A DNA stretch of 64,000 nucleotides, taken from assembly GCA_016297005.1 (NCBI GenBank), contig JAEDHK010000006.1, forward strand, positions 1-64,000. The letters run 5' to 3'. Below, piece by piece: positions 15,601 to 24,211 of this stretch (within the stretch, counting starts at the first letter, position 1; every line of letters begins with the position of its first letter). The translations under genes were made by a program, and so were the position numbers. The notes below the pieces were generated by a model. That model was not told where the DNA came from and searched no databases. It saw nothing but the letters and a program-made list of their open reading frames with translations. Source of the DNA: Clostridia bacterium. GTDB taxonomy: Bacteria; Bacillota; Clostridia; Christensenellales; DTU072.

Positions 15601-16584
15601 ATGGATAACAACAAAAGACCGGATTCTATGCAGCGTATTACCACGCCCGAGCTTGCAAAAGCGTTTATTGACGAGCAGGTGGCGGCTATCCGCACCCAAG
15701 TCGGAGACAAAAAAGTGCTTCTCGCCCTTTCCGGCGGTGTAGATTCTTCCGTTGTGGCGGCTCTTCTTATCAAAGCTATCGGCAAAAATCTCGTTTGCGT
15801 TCACGTCAACCACGGACTTCTTCGTAAAGGCGAACCCGAACAGGTCGTCGAAGTGTTCCGCAATCAAATGAACGCCAACCTCGTCTACGTCGACGCCGTG
15901 GACAGATTTTTGGATAAACTTGCCGGTATTGCCGAGCCCGAACAAAAGCGTAAGATCATCGGCGCGGAGTTCATTCGCGTATTCGAAGAAGAAGCGCGTA
16001 AGCAAGAGGGTATCGAGTTCTTGGCGCAGGGAACCATTTATCCCGATATCATCGAGAGCGAAAAGGGCGTTAAAGCCCATCACAACGTAGGCGGACTGCC
16101 CGAAGATCTTCAATTTGAGCTGGTCGAGCCGGTTAAACTTTTATATAAGGACGAAGTGCGCGTCGTCGGTAAAGCGCTCGGTTTACCCGATAAAATGGTT
16201 TATCGCCAGCCCTTTCCGGGTCCGGGCCTTGGCGTAAGATGCCTCGGCGCTATTACGCGCGACAGACTGGAATGCGTCCGCGAGTCCGACGCCATTTTAA
16301 GAGAAGAATTCGATAAAAACGGCCTTGCCGATAAGGTATGGCAGTACTTTACCTCCGTCCCCGACTTTAAGGGTACGGGCGTTGAGAACGGCGAAAGGAC
16401 TTATCAGTATCCCGTCATTATCCGCGCCGTCAATACCGTCGACGCCATGACCGCCACGGTAGAAGAGATCCCCTATCCCATTCTTAAACACATTGTCAAT
16501 CGTATTATTACCGAAGTCAAAGGCGTCAACCGCGTCGTTTACGACCTGACTCCGAAGCCGTCCGGCACCATCGAGTGGGAATAA
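15601..16584 (+). CDS. guaA: GMP synthase ATP-pyrophosphatase subunit, stand-alone (no glutaminase domain)
   Basis: Converts XMP to GMP using ATP and ammonia. The 327-residue protein has only the ATP-PPase and dimerisation domains: SGGVDS at 44-49, GTIYPDIIES, the substrate loop QPFPGPGLGVRCLG, and the C-terminal NRVVYDLTPKPSGTIEWE. The usual N-terminal class I glutamine amidotransferase domain (about 200 residues) is absent. The ATG has an SD and promoter directly upstream, so this is not a truncated call. This is the two-subunit arrangement known from archaea. A separate GATase subunit must lie elsewhere, or free ammonia is used. Confidence 0.93.
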   Translation: MDNNKRPDSMQRITTPELAKAFIDEQVAAIRTQVGDKKVLLALSGGVDSSVVAALLIKAIGKNLVCVHVNHGLLRKGEPEQVVEVFRNQMNANLVYVDAVDRFLDKLAGIAEPEQKRKIIGAEFIRVFEEEARKQEGIEFLAQGTIYPDIIESEKGVKAHHNVGGLPEDLQFELVEPVKLLYKDEVRVVGKALGLPDKMVYRQPFPGPGLGVRCLGAITRDRLECVRESDAILREEFDKNGLADKVWQYFTSVPDFKGTGVENGERTYQYPVIIRAVNTVDAMTATVEEIPYPILKHIVNRIITEVKGVNRVVYDLTPKPSGTIEWE

Positions 16585-16614
16585 TACCGTCTGCGAAAAT
16601 AAATAATCATTTAC

Positions 16615-16646
16615 GGCGCGTCTTTCATCGGGGCGCGCTTTTTTTA
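16615..16646 (+). terminator. Terminator of guaA
   Basis: GCGCGTC (16616-16622) pairs with GGCGCGC (16632-16638, one G-U) and is followed by seven T. The next 160 bp hold no convincing gene; the lipoprotein SD is at 16795-16802. Confidence 0.75.
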
Positions 16647-16805
16647 ATATAGCGCACAAAATAGGAGGAGGCAGAGTCTTAGATGTTCCGGAGAAGCTGT
16701 AAAAAAACTTATCCGGATCGTGGGACAAATTTGTGCTTCATTGCATTGTTATTGTAAAGAACCCGAAAGGGAAGAAAAAATCAGAAAACGGGAAGGAGGT
16801 TCGAT

Positions 16806-18107
16806 ATGAGAAAGAAACTGCTTTGGATGACCGTCGCGGTCCTTATAACGTGTTTTTGCCTGGTATCTTGCGTGCAAAACGGAGGTGAAGAACTCATGAT
16901 TGACGGAGGCTATATGGAACCCGGGTTTTCGCACAAAGGCGAGACGGATTCTGCTTCTCCCGAAAAAGGCGAGGCGTCGGAGGGGAAGCCAACCGAAGAT
17001 GAACCCGACGTCGACGGAGAAGATAATAAACAGCAACAGGATCAAGCCGGACTTATTACCGCTTGCGCTTGGGACGATAATCGTTCTTATAGCGATTGGC
17101 AGAGGTGTTTTGTCAAAGAAGAGGACAATGCCAAGTCCGGCAAATTTTCCGAGTACACCGAAAATAAATGGAAATTTAATACGCTCGGTCGCGTGAAAGT
17201 AACCGTGAAAAACGGAGAAAACTTTGTTTGCGGAGCAACCGTCAGCTGTTTCGGCGCCGATCAGAAAGAATATAAAGCCGTAACCAACGCAAACGGCGTA
17301 GCGTATATTTTCCCTGAGGAGCAAGAAGGAACGATTACGGTCAGGAGCGGAGAGGGCAAAGGTAGCGCGACTTTTACCGCAGAAAGCAGAGATCTTACCG
17401 TAGACTTGACGAGCAGCATAGCCAAAGCCAATATTATAAAAATGATGTTCGTGATCGACGTAACCGGTTCTATGGGTGATGAACTCAACTATATCGCCAA
17501 CGAAGTAACCGACGTAATAGGCAGAATAGCAAGTAACGACGACCAAACGCGCATCGATCTTGCGTTGCTGTTTTACCGGGATAACGACGATACTGAAAAA
17601 TTCAGTTATGCGGAATTCAAAAACGTGACCGATCCGAATCTTCTTGCCGAGCAAAAGCAGACTCTTTCGGAGCAAAGCGCCGATGGTGGCGGCGACTATC
17701 CGGAAGCGCTGGACGAAGCCTTGCTTATGGCGGTCAATCAGAATTGGGGCGAAGAAAATTCCACAAAAATCATCTTCCACGTCTTCGACGCACCCTCGCA
17801 TTCGGAAAAAGAAAACATTACACGTTGCGGACAGGCCGCAAAAATCGCCGCTGAAAAGGGAATACGTTATTGCCCCATTCTTTGTAGCGGAGCCGATCTC
17901 TTATGCGAATATATCGCTCGTCAGGGTGCAATCTATACCGGAGGAACGTTTATTTTCGTAACCGACCACTCCGGTATCGGTAATTCTCATTACGATCCGG
18001 ACATCCCCAACGCCGTAGTGGAGAAGTTGAACGATATGATGGTTCGTCTTGTTATAGGGTACCACACCGGCGCTTTCGCCGATCCCGTCTGGTGGAATGC
18101 AAAATAA
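16806..18107 (+). CDS. Von Willebrand factor A domain lipoprotein
   Basis: A 433-residue exported lipoprotein. A charged N-terminus and hydrophobic stretch end in the lipobox LVSC with Cys22 as the lipid anchor. An acidic linker (30-80) and a small beta-rich domain (about 110-200, carboxypeptidase-regulatory/SpaA-like: VKVTVKNGENFVCGATVSCF) follow. A vWA domain begins MMFVIDVTGSMGDELNYI; the MIDAS motif reads DVTGS, a DxSxS variant, with a later DAPSH segment. Start: AAGGAGGT lies at ideal spacing. Likely a cell-surface adhesion or sensing protein. Confidence 0.85.
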   Translation: MRKKLLWMTVAVLITCFCLVSCVQNGGEELMIDGGYMEPGFSHKGETDSASPEKGEASEGKPTEDEPDVDGEDNKQQQDQAGLITACAWDDNRSYSDWQRCFVKEEDNAKSGKFSEYTENKWKFNTLGRVKVTVKNGENFVCGATVSCFGADQKEYKAVTNANGVAYIFPEEQEGTITVRSGEGKGSATFTAESRDLTVDLTSSIAKANIIKMMFVIDVTGSMGDELNYIANEVTDVIGRIASNDDQTRIDLALLFYRDNDDTEKFSYAEFKNVTDPNLLAEQKQTLSEQSADGGGDYPEALDEALLMAVNQNWGEENSTKIIFHVFDAPSHSEKENITRCGQAAKIAAEKGIRYCPILCSGADLLCEYIARQGAIYTGGTFIFVTDHSGIGNSHYDPDIPNAVVEKLNDMMVRLVIGYHTGAFADPVWWNAK

Positions 18108-18132
18108 CGGAAAAGCGCCTGAAAAACAATCA

Positions 18133-18165
18133 AAGCACCGACAATTATCGTCGGTGCTTTTTTGG
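18133..18165. terminator. Bidirectional terminator between convergent genes
   Basis: AAGCACCGAC (18133-18142) pairs with GTCGGTGCTT (18150-18159) around a 7-nt loop, followed by a T-run on the plus strand. The minus strand reads TTTGATTGTTTTT after the stem. Confidence 0.85.
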
Positions 18166-18226
18166 CAATTCGCTATGTAAACGAGATATCTTCGAAGAGG
18201 AGACGATTTTTCGTTTTCACAAAAAA

Positions 18227-20212
18227 TCATACTCCGTCTTGGTTAAGTTCTTTATCGGTAACGATCTTTGTATCCGAGTATGCTACTCCGTTGTACATCA
18301 CGGTGGCAATATAAGTTGTGTAGCCGTCCTCGGTGCCCGTCGGTTTGGTGTAGATCCAGGAACATTCCGTTTCGAGAATAATATCGTGATTTTGATCGAC
18401 GTCGTTTGCGCAAACCAACGCGGCTGTTACCAAGTATTCGCCTCCGTTTTTGTACCAGGTGAATACGGGCGTTGCGTTATAGTCGTGTCCGAGAGCGGGC
18501 AAGACAACCTCTTTTTCGTCGGCGTATTCTTTATCGCCGTGTGCTAAAAATGCGTAATAGGTTATTTTGCCGTCCGTATCGCACGTGGCGGATGTGATAG
18601 AGTAGTCTACGTTTTCAGGTTCGATGGTCAGAACGTCCGGAGAAACGTGTTCGCCGTTATGGGCGCAAAGGAAATTGATCGTAACGCTAAACAGCGGAAC
18701 GTTTTCAGCGTCGGTTATACCGTCGCCTGTTACGGGCGTCCAGATATATTCCGTTGAAGAATAATCGTGTCCGAGCGCCGTTCCCATATCGGTTACAATC
18801 CGGGTATCCGCATATTCCTTGTTGTTATACGTTACGGTTGCCGTATAAGTGGTATAGCCGTCTTCTTCGCAAGAGGGGAGGACCGTTTCGTGCCGTATCT
18901 CTTGCGGATCAACGGTTATGTCGGAAAAGTGTTCCTGATTGCGTATGCAATAAAATCTGGCGATGACGTCGTAACCGGAAATGCTTGTCCCGTCGTCCGA
19001 AAGGTCGGGTTTGGGCTCCCAGAAAAATTCAACGGTAGAAAAGTCGTGTCCGCAAGCGGTGCCTTCTCGAATAACGATTTTTTCGTCAGAATAGCTATTC
19101 CCGTTCGTTTCGGAAGTGGCGATGTAAGTCGTATAGCCGTCTTCTTCACAGGTTGGGGGCGTATCGACAGAGGTAATTACCGCGGGGATGATCAATGGAT
19201 CGCCGCCGTTTATATCAATAAAAGAGAGCGTCGCCGTGTTGTCGGACGCCCAGGTCCAGACGGGCGAGTCGAAGTTGTATTCCGGTTCGTTCGTCATTGC
19301 GAGTTCGGCAAAGGCGTACGTCACGCCGCCGATGGATAAAGCGCAATGTAACGTCTTCGGTTCGGAAACGGAAAAAGAATAACTTGCTTCGGTTTTTTTG
19401 TCGTCTTTGACGAAAAGGAGGTTCCCTTGCAAATCGGTGACGGAAAGGGTGTAAAACTCCGCCGAGCCGAGTACGACGTCCCTTACGTCGATACGGACGT
19501 TATTCTTTTCGTTGCGCATATCGATGATCCCTCGGGACATAGCGGAAGAGGCGGTAAAAAAGGATTGTTCGACAAAGACTTTCTCGTCGCTTTTAATACG
19601 TACGACGTATGATTGATTGGGCTTTAAGTCTGTAAAAGTGACGTAAATACTGTCTGCGTTCAACGTTTGTTCATAGTGGCTTCCGTCGTTTCCGTCCAGC
19701 AGGGCATAAATACCGTTCTCGAAATCTTGTTCCTGCGCGCCCTGCATTTCCAAACGAAAGACAAGACAGTCCATGTCGGCCATGACGAGAGAAAGATTGA
19801 CGGAGAGGGTGCTGATAAAGACGGCCACAACGATAACGGCGGTGGTAACGGCGGATGCGACGACTCCTGCAACGGCGCCGATTCCGCTGCCGATAGCCGA
19901 AGTGGTCGCGGCGGCGCTTACGGAAGAAGCCGTCGTCGCAACGGAAGGACTGCTCGTCAGAGAAGAAAGATCTGATTTTGAACCGGACGAATTATCCGTT
20001 GTGCCCGACGTCGGTACGGCTTGATCTGAGGCGATAGTACCCTCGAGATCATTGGACGACTCGTTTACGTACAGAATTTCTTCTTGCGGAGGAACGTTCT
20101 CTTGAACGTAATGAGGATTGTCGTTTCCGAAGCTCAGTCTCCCGTCGTAAAAATGCCTTTCCGACGCTCCGTCCGGATTGTTGATGTGATAGTTATTAAA
20201 CTCGCTTTTCAC
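18227..20212 (-). CDS. Membrane-anchored repeat surface protein
   Basis: A 661-residue protein that starts with GTG (20212); in-frame stops lie just upstream. Residues 1-105 are hydrophilic and Ser/Thr-rich. A Gly/Ala/Val-rich transmembrane segment follows (about 107-142), then an extracellular part with a fibronectin-like region. Four repeats of the form CEEDGYTTYIATVTYNN..Y.D.KIV...A.GHDY come last (about 340-661). There is no N-terminal signal peptide, so topology is probably N-in/C-out. Modules ending in ALGHDY are common in clostridial surface proteins. It lies 33 bp downstream of the MscS gene and is likely cotranscribed. Confidence 0.65.
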   Translation of the reverse strand: MKSEFNNYHINNPDGASERHFYDGRLSFGNDNPHYVQENVPPQEEILYVNESSNDLEGTIASDQAVPTSGTTDNSSGSKSDLSSLTSSPSVATTASSVSAAATTSAIGSGIGAVAGVVASAVTTAVIVVAVFISTLSVNLSLVMADMDCLVFRLEMQGAQEQDFENGIYALLDGNDGSHYEQTLNADSIYVTFTDLKPNQSYVVRIKSDEKVFVEQSFFTASSAMSRGIIDMRNEKNNVRIDVRDVVLGSAEFYTLSVTDLQGNLLFVKDDKKTEASYSFSVSEPKTLHCALSIGGVTYAFAELAMTNEPEYNFDSPVWTWASDNTATLSFIDINGGDPLIIPAVITSVDTPPTCEEDGYTTYIATSETNGNSYSDEKIVIREGTACGHDFSTVEFFWEPKPDLSDDGTSISGYDVIARFYCIRNQEHFSDITVDPQEIRHETVLPSCEEDGYTTYTATVTYNNKEYADTRIVTDMGTALGHDYSSTEYIWTPVTGDGITDAENVPLFSVTINFLCAHNGEHVSPDVLTIEPENVDYSITSATCDTDGKITYYAFLAHGDKEYADEKEVVLPALGHDYNATPVFTWYKNGGEYLVTAALVCANDVDQNHDIILETECSWIYTKPTGTEDGYTTYIATVMYNGVAYSDTKIVTDKELNQDGV

Positions 20213-20245
20213 TTTCTAAATTAATAATCATGCCCAAAGGCTATT

Positions 20246-21295
20246 TCAGAAGTCGTTGAGTTGACCATCTCCAAGACCTTTGCCGAGTTCTTTTTGTTCG
20301 TCGACGAATTTTTGCGCGTCTTTCTTTTGCGCATTGGTGGCGTTTTTAAAATCGGCAGGCCGGTTGAGAACGATCTGCGGGAAGGGAATATTGATGCCGT
20401 TCTTATCAAAGATAAGTTTGAACTGTCTGTTCATATCTCTTTCCACCTGATATCTGACGTTTTCTTCGCAGTTTGCCACAAAGCGGATAACGACGGCGGA
20501 GTCGCCCAGCTCGGCAACGCCTCTGTAAAAGGGACCGTCTTTGATATCGGGTATTGCTTCTTTGACGGCGGGAAGATTCTTTTTCAGAATGGCTTCGACG
20601 CGTTCAAGCGATTCGCCGTATTCGATGCTCAGGTCGCAGATTGCCAGGGAGAGCTGATTTGTCATATTGATGACCGTTTTCAGGTCGGAGTTGTTGATGA
20701 TCTTGACGTTGCCGCCGACGTCCACGATCTGAGTGGTGCGAATGCCAATCTCCTTGACCGTCCCGCGGAAGCCGTCAACGACGATGATATCTCCAACGTC
20801 AAAAACCTTTTCAAACACGATAAAGAGTCCCGCGATGATATCTGCAATAAGCGGCTGTGCGCCGAGACCTACGATCAACCCCAAGATTCCGATACCTGCA
20901 AGGATGGCCGTCGTATCGACGCCTACCGTTTTCAGAATCAGGAAGAGCAGAACGATGATCGCGGCGTATTTAATGAGACTGCAAAGGATATCCACGATGG
21001 CCTTACCCTTTTTGAGCGGTTTTGACAGTTGTTTCAGAAGAAAGCGTACGAACCAGCTTGCTCCCGTCATGAAGACGATATAGCTTACGATGCGAATGAA
21101 GGGATTATATTCTCCCGCTTTGCCAAAGAAGAAGAAACTGCGCCAGAACAGACTCATCGGATCGAAGATCTTACTCCCTGCCGCGAGGATTACGACGTAG
21201 GCGATCAGTACGAGATAAGAGAGGATCCTGATGACGAGATCGGCGCTGAATTTGGTTTTGCCGGCGGATTTTATTCTTTGGAAAAATTTTTTCAT
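20246..21295 (-). CDS. MscS-family mechanosensitive channel
   Basis: A 349-residue channel of the small-conductance type, releasing solutes on hypo-osmotic shock. Four predicted membrane helices lie at about 20-45, 65-90, 105-125 and 128-155. The pore helix reads ILAGIGILGLIVGLGAQ, followed by ADIIAGLFIVFE and the beta-domain block VGDIIVVDGFRGTVKEIGIR. A charged tail follows. An AAGGAGCG SD precedes the ATG. It is first in a minus-strand pair with the repeat surface protein. Confidence 0.92.
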   Translation of the reverse strand: MKKFFQRIKSAGKTKFSADLVIRILSYLVLIAYVVILAAGSKIFDPMSLFWRSFFFFGKAGEYNPFIRIVSYIVFMTGASWFVRFLLKQLSKPLKKGKAIVDILCSLIKYAAIIVLLFLILKTVGVDTTAILAGIGILGLIVGLGAQPLIADIIAGLFIVFEKVFDVGDIIVVDGFRGTVKEIGIRTTQIVDVGGNVKIINNSDLKTVINMTNQLSLAICDLSIEYGESLERVEAILKKNLPAVKEAIPDIKDGPFYRGVAELGDSAVVIRFVANCEENVRYQVERDMNRQFKLIFDKNGINIPFPQIVLNRPADFKNATNAQKKDAQKFVDEQKELGKGLGDGQLNDF

Positions 21296-21448
21296 AGTGC
21301 GCTCCTTGCACGTTGCGGATTGAACGTATTTTTTTTGCGAATAAAGGTCTTTACGTACGCATTATCCGACCGCTAAAAAATGATAGACTTTTAATTACCA
21401 TTTGTCAAATATTTTGAAAACTTATATATTATTTTTAATAATTCATAC

Positions 21449-21478
21449 TTGAAAAACATCGTTATGATGATATATAAT
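21449..21478 (+). promoter_or_regulatory. Promoter of the PI-PLC-like gene
   Basis: TTGAAA (21449-21454), 18-bp spacer, TATAAT (21473-21478). The 230-bp gap between this gene and mscS is very AT-rich and otherwise featureless. Confidence 0.7.
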
Positions 21479-21532
21479 TGAATAAAAAGGTCCTGTCCGA
21501 AAAATGCGGACCGAACGAACAGAGGGATGCGA

Positions 21533-22645
21533 ATGACGGTTGTTACGACTTTATTAATGCTCGGACGTAAAAAAACGGGGGTCGGAAATTATTCTTTTCG
21601 GCCGACGTACGACGTTACGATCGGCGATATCCCGGGCATAAAAGAAGCTGATCCGCGTTACGTTGATTTGTCGTTTCTGGCGGCGCACGACGCCAATACG
21701 GGCCGGGCGGAAAGAGGCGCGCCGCTCGAAGAATGCGCGTCGAACGTATTGGTCTCCGCCGAGCCTTTTATCCGGAATTACCTCTATCGCTACGTAAAAA
21801 CGCAAGCGGATACGATATACGATCTTTTGCGGTTTGGGTGTCGTTTTCTCCATATTAAGGTTACTTATTACAAAGGAAAATGGTTTACTTCTCATAGCGT
21901 CCTGACCGGAGAATTAGAAACGCACGTTTTAGACGCGCTCCGGTTTTTGTCCGAACGCGAAGAAGACGGAGAGATCGTTACGCTCCTTTTTCAGCCCATT
22001 TTTTTGGGCGATAAGACTCTTGCCGACCTGCACGACTTTTTGTCGGAAATACGTTATAACGGAAAAAGTATTTTCGACTATGTATTTTATTCGCCTGTTG
22101 CCGAATTCGGAAAGGGCGACGGCGTAAAAGTAGGTTCTTTACGTTATGGCGACATAACCGCAAAAAACGGACGGACGGGAGTCGTTTTGTTTCAACGCAG
22201 AGATCAGCATTATTTGCCGTCGTGGGACGCGCGAGATACTTCTTATCCGTTTTTCTTTGATATGGACGAAAATTCTGTGCACGTCTGGCATGATCGGGCT
22301 CACATAAAAAAGCTGGATCGTGAGATCGATCTGCTTTGCGATAAAATACTTTCTTCCGACCGTTACCGCGACGTTTTGCGCCTGAATCAGACGCAACCGT
22401 CCAGTTGTTTCAGAACGTTCGGCGACGCTCTTTATTCCATCTACTCGCGATCGCTTCTTAAAACGGCCGAGAAACACAACGTTCGTTTAATCGAGAAGTC
22501 GGATCTCGATAAAATGTTGCAGGCCATGCCGGTTTTTCAGGTCGATTACGTCACCTCCGGTTACGGCGATTTTAACGTAAGGATCAACCGCGCCATTCGC
22601 TCTTATAACGAGAAGCTCGTTTCTTCTCTGATCCTTCGGTCGTAA
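21533..22645 (+). CDS. PI-PLC-like phosphodiesterase superfamily protein
   Basis: A 370-residue protein resembling the X domain of phosphatidylinositol-specific phospholipase C. The first catalytic His block is SFLAAHDANTG. LLRFGCRFLHIKVTYYKGKW gives the barrel strand with the metal/substrate residues, and WFTSHSVLTG supplies the second His. The order and spacing fit a TIM-barrel phosphodiesterase. There is no signal peptide, unlike secreted bacterial PI-PLC, so a cytosolic or membrane-peripheral role is likely. I prefer the ATG at 21533 over 21527 because AGAGGG then lies six bases upstream. Confidence 0.75.
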   Translation: MTVVTTLLMLGRKKTGVGNYSFRPTYDVTIGDIPGIKEADPRYVDLSFLAAHDANTGRAERGAPLEECASNVLVSAEPFIRNYLYRYVKTQADTIYDLLRFGCRFLHIKVTYYKGKWFTSHSVLTGELETHVLDALRFLSEREEDGEIVTLLFQPIFLGDKTLADLHDFLSEIRYNGKSIFDYVFYSPVAEFGKGDGVKVGSLRYGDITAKNGRTGVVLFQRRDQHYLPSWDARDTSYPFFFDMDENSVHVWHDRAHIKKLDREIDLLCDKILSSDRYRDVLRLNQTQPSSCFRTFGDALYSIYSRSLLKTAEKHNVRLIEKSDLDKMLQAMPVFQVDYVTSGYGDFNVRINRAIRSYNEKLVSSLILRS

Positions 22646-22684
22646 AACGCCGGCATTTTTTCTTATAAGGTCGACGGACGGTTA

Positions 22685-22713
22685 TTGCAATGCGCGCTTT
22701 TTTATGTTATAAT
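22685..22713 (+). promoter_or_regulatory. Promoter of the M20 peptidase operon
   Basis: TTGCAA (22685-22690), 17-bp spacer, TATAAT (22708-22713), followed by an AAGGAG SD before the ATG at 22739. Confidence 0.8.
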
Positions 22714-22738
22714 CGTATGCAAAATAAGGAGAAAAATT

Positions 22739-24211
22739 ATGCACGTCGGTTTGATCGTTTTGTACTGTGTTTTGGGGATTGTCGGGGCGTTGCTTCTTTT
22801 TATGATCGCACGCACCTTTTTCGTGCGGCCTAAGAAGAAAGAAACGGAGCGTTTTTTATGCGCGGTGGACAAAGAAGAAGCCGCCCGTATCCTTTCCGGC
22901 GCCGTCCGCGTACCTACCGTGACGGCCTATAAAGAAGGGGATGATCAAACGCCGTTTCTGCAATTTCACGAATATCTCGAAAAGAGCTTTCCGCTTATCT
23001 TTGCCCGCGCCGAAAAGACGATAATCAATAAGTATAGCTTGATTTTGAAGATCAAGGGCAAAAATCCGGATCTTATGCCCGGATGTTTCCTTGCGCACCA
23101 GGACGTCGTGCCCGCCGCGAAAGAGGGCTGGGAAGTCGACCCGTTCAGCGGAGAAATCAAAGACGGCTACGTCTATGGAAGAGGCAGTCAGGATATGAAA
23201 AGTCAGATGATCGCGTCGCTTCTCGGACTGGAACTTCTGCTTCGCGAGGGTAAAGAACCGGAGCGTACCGTTTATTATTGCTTCGGACACGACGAGGAGT
23301 TCACCGGAAAAGAGGGCGCGAAGTTCATTGTTAAATACCTTCTCGAAAACAATATCCGGTTTGAATTCGTGATCGACGAGGGCGGTACCATGATCGACGG
23401 CAGCATGGTCGGCATCAAGAACAGACAGGTTGCGTTGATCGGCACTTGCGAAAAGGGTTATGCCGATTATCTGTTGACTGCAACGAGAGACGGAGGGCAC
23501 GCTTCTTCGCCTAAAAGAAAGAGCTCGGTAGATGAAATAGCCGAAGCTGTGTACGATCTGGCGCGCTCGCCCATGAAAAGAACCTTCTCCAAGCCGCTGA
23601 AACAGATGTATCGTACGCTTGCGCCGTACATGAACCCGATCTACAAGTTTTTCATGGTCAACTCCGATCTTTTGGGGTGGTTTCTGAGGCCCGTTCTTGG
23701 GTTTATCAATCCCATTCTGAATGCCACTATGCGCAGCACGTTCGCCTTTACGCAACTGAAAGGAAGCGACGCGCCGAACGTTATTCCCGTCAAAGCGAGC
23801 GCCGTCGTCAACGTTCGTATCAATATCGGAGAGACGCGAGCGGACGTTCTGAAACATATGAAAAAAGTGGTCGGAAAAAGAATAGAGGTATCCGAAATGG
23901 AAAACACTTTCGATCCGTCTCCCGTCAGCTTGACCGATACAGAAACCTATGCGACTCTCGTTCGTTCCATCGAAGAAGTCTACGAAAACTTTGTGGTAGC
24001 TCCTTATCCTTTCATTGCCGCTTCGGATAGTAAGTGGTATTATTCGGTCAGTAACGGCGTTTATCGCTTTACGCCTTTCGTGTACGGCAAGGACGATCAG
24101 AAGCGTATTCACGGTTTGAACGAGCGTTGCAAAATAGACGGTCTGGGCAGGGCGGTCGTGTTTTATCGTCGCTTAATAGAAAATCTTTGTTACGGAGAAA
24201 ATAAAATATGA
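22739..24211 (+). CDS. Membrane-anchored M20 family peptidase (PM20D1-like)
   Basis: A 490-residue metallopeptidase with an N-terminal membrane helix (about 3-28). The di-zinc motifs of the M20 family are in place: FLAHQDVVPA (His/Asp), YGRGSQDMKSQ (bridging Asp), FGHDEEFTGKEGA (Glu-Glu), DEGGT and the late IHGLNER His. Length and layout resemble PM20D1/carboxypeptidase-S-like enzymes that cleave or form N-acyl amino acids. AAGGAGAAAAATT precedes the ATG; longer upstream frames overlap the promoter. The stop overlaps the next gene (ATGA), implying a two-enzyme operon with a serine hydrolase. Confidence 0.88.
   Translation: MHVGLIVLYCVLGIVGALLLFMIARTFFVRPKKKETERFLCAVDKEEAARILSGAVRVPTVTAYKEGDDQTPFLQFHEYLEKSFPLIFARAEKTIINKYSLILKIKGKNPDLMPGCFLAHQDVVPAAKEGWEVDPFSGEIKDGYVYGRGSQDMKSQMIASLLGLELLLREGKEPERTVYYCFGHDEEFTGKEGAKFIVKYLLENNIRFEFVIDEGGTMIDGSMVGIKNRQVALIGTCEKGYADYLLTATRDGGHASSPKRKSSVDEIAEAVYDLARSPMKRTFSKPLKQMYRTLAPYMNPIYKFFMVNSDLLGWFLRPVLGFINPILNATMRSTFAFTQLKGSDAPNVIPVKASAVVNVRINIGETRADVLKHMKKVVGKRIEVSEMENTFDPSPVSLTDTETYATLVRSIEEVYENFVVAPYPFIAASDSKWYYSVSNGVYRFTPFVYGKDDQKRIHGLNERCKIDGLGRAVVFYRRLIENLCYGENKI

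Noticed and set aside
16680..16760. Short open frame after guaA starting MFRRSCKKTY
   Set aside because: About 24 codons, poor SD spacing and no protein-like pattern.
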